This document shows, in pieces, positions 6,868 through 9,690 of a DNA stretch of 9,690 nt (position 1 is the stretch's first letter; every line of letters begins with the position of its first letter). Position numbers and translations under genes: made by a program. Source of the stretch: Bacteroidales bacterium UBA1256 (GTDB lineage Bacteria; Bacteroidota; Bacteroidia; Bacteroidales; Paludibacteraceae). The notes below the pieces were generated by a model. It was not told the origin of the DNA and did no database searches. It saw only the letters and a list, made by a program, of their open reading frames with translations. Location of the stretch: positions 377 to 10,066 of the forward strand of contig DBVU01000086.1 in NCBI GenBank assembly GCA_002308195.1. The letters run 5' to 3'.

Positions 6868-6875
6868 CACCCGAA

Positions 6876-8342
6876 ATGCGTTTGAACAACCCCGAAATAG
6901 AGAATCCGGTCCTGCGTCTGATTGGCGAAGAATCTGACAAATTAGGTCTGGAATGTTACGTCATCGGAGGATGGGTACGCGACCTGATACTACATCGTCC
7001 ATGCACCGACATTGATGTTGTTGTAGCTCGTCCCCATGGGCCCGAACCGGGGCAGTCAGGGATAGGTATTTCTATAGCAGAAGCTGTTGCCAAGCGCCTT
7101 GGAAAGGGCACTCATCTTTCTATCTTCCGTACATACGGAACGGCACAAGTCAAAAGAAAAAACTTGGAACTTGAGTTTGTGGGAGCGCGACGTGAGAGCT
7201 ACCGGCACGATAGCCGCAACCCTATCGTAGAGGACGGTTCTCTCCAGGAAGACCAAAATAGACGCGATTTCACCATCAATGCAATGGCCATCTGTCTGAA
7301 CAAGTCCCTATATGGAGAACTCGTAGATCCATTCGATGGAATCGGCGATTTAGAGCGATGCATCATACGCACTCCTTTAGATCCGGACATCACCTTTTCC
7401 GATGACCCGCTGCGTATGATGCGGGCCATCCGCTTTGCCACACAACTGGGATTTAACCTAGACAGCAAGACCTATGATGCTATTTGCCGCAACCGCGAGC
7501 GAATACAAATTATCACTCGCGAACGCATCAACGAAGAGTTGCATAAAATCATGCTCAGCCGAAGACCATCAGAAGGCTGGATACTTCTTGACAAGACGGG
7601 ACTATTACCTCTTATTTTCCCGGAACTATCTGCACTCAAGGGAATAGAAACCGTTAATGGGCGTGGTCATAAGGATGTTTTTTATCACACGCTTCAAGTG
7701 GTTGATAATGTAGCAGTACTGCAATCAACAAACAGGAATCAGTCGGCTGATCATATCCTTTGGTTAAGATGGGCAGCTCTTCTGCACGACATAGGCAAAC
7801 CCCGCAGCAAGCAATGGGACCCTCATGTAGGATGGACATTCCGAAACCACAACTATATCGGCAGCAAAATGATTCCGAAGATTTTCCGTACAATGAAATT
7901 GCCGTTAAATGAGAAGATGCAATATGTACAGAAAATGGTAGATCTGCACATGCGGCCCATTAACCTAATAGAAGATACCGTTACCGACTCTGCAGTGCGT
8001 CGTCTGCTCTTCGAAGCCGGCGATGATATAGAAGATTTAATGTTGCTCTGCGACGCTGACATTACCAGTCGCAACGAAGAGAAAGTTGCCAGATTTCACC
8101 GAAACTATCAGTTGGTTCGCGAAAAGATGGTAGAACTCGAAGAACGCGACCGTATACGCAACTTCCAACCACCTATTCGCGGAGAAGAAATTATGCAACT
8201 GCTCGGATTAGACCCGTGCTCTACAGTAGGCGAACTCAAATCAGCCATCAAGGATGCCATTCTTGACGGCATCATTCCTAATGAATATGAGGCCGCCAAG
8301 GCATATTTGATGCAACAAGCAAAAGAAAAGGGGCTAATTTAG
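6876..8342 (+). CDS. cca: CCA tRNA nucleotidyltransferase with HD domain
   Basis: This 488-residue cytosolic enzyme adds or repairs the 3'-terminal CCA of tRNAs using CTP and ATP. It is a class II (bacterial type) poly(A) polymerase-like protein. Motifs in order are GGWVRD (31-36), the metal-binding pair in DIDVVV (D45, D47), RRDFTINAMA (129-138), DPFDGIGDLE (151-160), DPLRMMRAIRFA (177-188) and RERINEEL (215-222). A C-terminal HD domain includes H271 and HDIGKP (304-309). A Gly/Pro-rich stretch, RPHGPEPGQSG (52-62), just after the catalytic strand looks like an insertion compared with typical homologues. The open frame extends upstream to a TTG at 6837, but that lies within the -33 box; the ATG at 6876 places the conserved GGWVRD at the usual distance. 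It has its own promoter, and gyrB starts 143 bases beyond its stop. Confidence 0.93.
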   Translation: MRLNNPEIENPVLRLIGEESDKLGLECYVIGGWVRDLILHRPCTDIDVVVARPHGPEPGQSGIGISIAEAVAKRLGKGTHLSIFRTYGTAQVKRKNLELEFVGARRESYRHDSRNPIVEDGSLQEDQNRRDFTINAMAICLNKSLYGELVDPFDGIGDLERCIIRTPLDPDITFSDDPLRMMRAIRFATQLGFNLDSKTYDAICRNRERIQIITRERINEELHKIMLSRRPSEGWILLDKTGLLPLIFPELSALKGIETVNGRGHKDVFYHTLQVVDNVAVLQSTNRNQSADHILWLRWAALLHDIGKPRSKQWDPHVGWTFRNHNYIGSKMIPKIFRTMKLPLNEKMQYVQKMVDLHMRPINLIEDTVTDSAVRRLLFEAGDDIEDLMLLCDADITSRNEEKVARFHRNYQLVREKMVELEERDRIRNFQPPIRGEEIMQLLGLDPCSTVGELKSAIKDAILDGIIPNEYEAAKAYLMQQAKEKGLI

Positions 8343-8361
8343 GAAAATTTTTCATTTTTTA

Positions 8362-8393
8362 TTTGCATATATCATATTTTTTTTGTACTTTTG
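8362..8393 (+). promoter_or_regulatory. Promoter of gyrB
   Basis: TTTG (8362-8365) and TACTTTTG (8386-8393) are separated by 20 bases, a full match to the Bacteroidota consensus, with a GC step directly after the TTT as in the other three promoters here. The expected transcription start is near 8397, giving gyrB a leader of nearly 90 nt. The -33 box lies 20 bases after the cca stop, and no clear intrinsic terminator separates them. Confidence 0.85.
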
Positions 8394-8400
8394 CAGCGAT

Positions 8401-8442
8401 TTATGTGCGTGTCCACGCGCGCATAAGCGCATAGCGCGCTAT
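8401..8442 (+). promoter_or_regulatory. Structured, alternating purine-pyrimidine element in the gyrB leader
   Basis: Just downstream of the expected gyrB start point, 8401-8411 pairs with 8416-8426 (11 bp including two G-T/U wobbles) around the loop TCCA. It is followed by the perfect 12-base palindrome ATAGCGCGCTAT (8431-8442). Strict purine-pyrimidine alternation runs over 8402-8412 and 8414-8425, then in shorter blocks to 8444. The element is GC-rich within an otherwise A/T-rich spacer and has no U-tract, so it is not a normal terminator. It could be a regulatory RNA fold or a supercoil-sensitive DNA structure; the structure is visible, the role is inferred. Confidence 0.6.
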
Positions 8443-8485
8443 ATTTATATTGAAAACGAGAACTTAAAAAATACAACAATATAAA

Positions 8486-9690
8486 ATGGAAGAACAAAAA
8501 GAAAAGTATGATGGCTCAAGTATTCAAGTGCTTGAGGGACTAGAGGCGGTGCGTAAACGCCCTGCGATGTATATCGGTGATATCTCGCAAAAGGGCTTGC
8601 ATCACTTGGTGTACGAGGTGGTGGACAACTCGATTGACGAGGCCCTGGCGGGTTTCTGCAGCGAAATAGCTGTTCACATCAACGAGGACAATTCGATCAC
8701 AGTACAAGACAACGGTCGTGGTATTCCGGTAGACATGCATCCTAAGGAGCATAAATCAGCCTTAGAGGTGGTTATGACGGTACTGCACGCCGGTGGTAAA
8801 TTCAACAAGGACTCTTACAAGGTGTCTGGTGGTCTTCACGGTGTAGGTGTAAGCTGCGTGAATGCACTTTCTACGAAGATGCATGTAGAGGTGTACCGTG
8901 ACGGAAAGATCCACACACAGGATTACGAGAAGGGCAAACCATTGGCCCCCGTGCACGTTATCACCGAGGCAGAGGCTATTGGTAACTGGGAGCAACGCAA
9001 AACAGGTACGTTCGTACAATTCTGGCCGGACAACACCATTTTTACCGAGACTGTTTATCAATGGGACATTCTGGCTAATCGTATGCGCGAATTAGCATTC
9101 CTAAACGCTGGCATTAAGATTGTACTGAAGGATAAACGTGTAAAAGTCGAGACAATCCTAGACAATGGTGAGAAGATTGTCGACTGCAAGCGCGAGGCAT
9201 TCTATTCCGAAAAAGGTTTGCAAGAATTCGTTCGCTATATTGACAGCAACCGTACGCCGCTTATCTCAGAGGTAATTCACCTGAATACCGACAAGTACGG
9301 CACGCCCGTTGAGGTGGCCATCTTGTACAACACCGACTTTAACGAGAACGTACACTCCTACGTAAATAATATTAATACTATCGAGGGTGGTACTCATGTA
9401 GCTGGTTTCCGTGCAGCCCTGACGCGTGTTATGAAGAAATACGCAGAAGAGAGCAAAATGCTGGAAAAGGCTAAACTAAAAGACAAGGACGGCAACTCTA
9501 CTATCGACCCGAACGACTTCCGCGAGGGTCTGACGGCTGTTATCTCAGTCAAGGTAGCCGAACCGCAATTCGAAGGCCAGACCAAAACCAAGCTCGGTAA
9601 CTCCGAGGTGGCCGGTATGGTCAATTCCGCTGTTTCCGAAGCGCTGCAGAACTATCTGGAGGAACATCCGGATGATGCGAAGAAGATCGT
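8486..9690 (+). CDS. gyrB: DNA gyrase subunit B, N-terminal part (runs off the window)
   Basis: GyrB is the ATPase subunit of the GyrA2GyrB2 topoisomerase that introduces negative supercoils. The visible 401 codons have no stop and cover the GHKL ATPase domain and most of the transducer domain. Motifs are RKRPAMYIGD (23-32), EVVDNSIDEA (44-53) with the Mg-binding Asn48, DNGRGIP (75-81), GGLHGVG (115-121), NTIEGGTH (297-304) and the lysine loop QTKTKLG (365-371). The TOPRIM and C-terminal parts lie outside the window. The opening PAMYIG followed by a short loop and LHHLVYEVVDN is GyrB-like rather than ParE-like. The ATG at 8486 is preceded by an A-rich stretch without Shine-Dalgarno sequence, normal for this phylum. 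It has its own promoter and a long structured leader. Confidence 0.95.
   Translation, partial: MEEQKEKYDGSSIQVLEGLEAVRKRPAMYIGDISQKGLHHLVYEVVDNSIDEALAGFCSEIAVHINEDNSITVQDNGRGIPVDMHPKEHKSALEVVMTVLHAGGKFNKDSYKVSGGLHGVGVSCVNALSTKMHVEVYRDGKIHTQDYEKGKPLAPVHVITEAEAIGNWEQRKTGTFVQFWPDNTIFTETVYQWDILANRMRELAFLNAGIKIVLKDKRVKVETILDNGEKIVDCKREAFYSEKGLQEFVRYIDSNRTPLISEVIHLNTDKYGTPVEVAILYNTDFNENVHSYVNNINTIEGGTHVAGFRAALTRVMKKYAEESKMLEKAKLKDKDGNSTIDPNDFREGLTAVISVKVAEPQFEGQTKTKLGNSEVAGMVNSAVSEALQNYLEEHPDDAKKI

Noticed and set aside
6837..6875. Upstream extension of cca to a TTG start
   Set aside because: The TTG lies in the -33 box and the whole extension covers promoter sequence; residues there have no resemblance to the family.
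8343..8361. Intrinsic terminator after cca
   Set aside because: The stretch has A- and T-runs but no stable GC stem before them, and it runs directly into the gyrB promoter.

Overview
The window looks like a chromosomal segment from the Bacteroidota, most likely order Bacteroidales and possibly Prevotellaceae or a relative; the genus cannot be fixed from sequence alone. The argument rests on four promoters of the Bacteroidota form TTTG (or TTG)-N20-TAnnTTTG, A/T-rich start regions without Shine-Dalgarno sequences, and Bacteroidales-like variants of Mrp, the CCA-adding enzyme and GyrB. There is no RNA gene, insertion sequence, prophage or CRISPR array, and no gene-free stretch longer than about 150 bases.

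Layout. Two gene blocks diverge from position ~6800. Leftward (minus strand) is a tight run: mrp (6731-5691), a MATE-family transporter (5684-4350), a YjjI-family glycyl radical enzyme (4333-2846) and its YjjW-type radical-SAM activase (2825-2106), with gaps of 6, 16 and 20 bases and one clear promoter in front of mrp. A separate promoter then drives an OPT-family transporter (2001-127), followed after 43 bases by the first 27 codons of a class II fructose-bisphosphate aldolase that leaves the window. Rightward (plus strand) are a CCA tRNA nucleotidyltransferase with an HD domain (6876-8342) and the first 401 codons of gyrB (from 8486), each with its own promoter.

How the genes may work together. 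The leftward run reads as one unit: an Fe-S carrier-type ATPase, a membrane exporter, an oxygen-sensitive glycyl radical enzyme of unassigned substrate, and the Fe-S radical-SAM enzyme that should install its radical. Mrp could supply clusters to the activase and the MATE protein could move a substrate or product, but both links are inferences from gene order. The other genes are housekeeping: tRNA 3'-end maturation, DNA supercoiling, glycolysis and peptide or metal-chelate uptake.

Most worth a second look: the mrp-MATE-yjjI-yjjW operon; a gyrB leader with an 11-bp hairpin and long alternating purine-pyrimidine tracts; a nearly leaderless cca transcript; and two period-7 repeat tracts sharing the core ATTGG, one inside the mrp coding region and one across the yjjI-yjjW junction.
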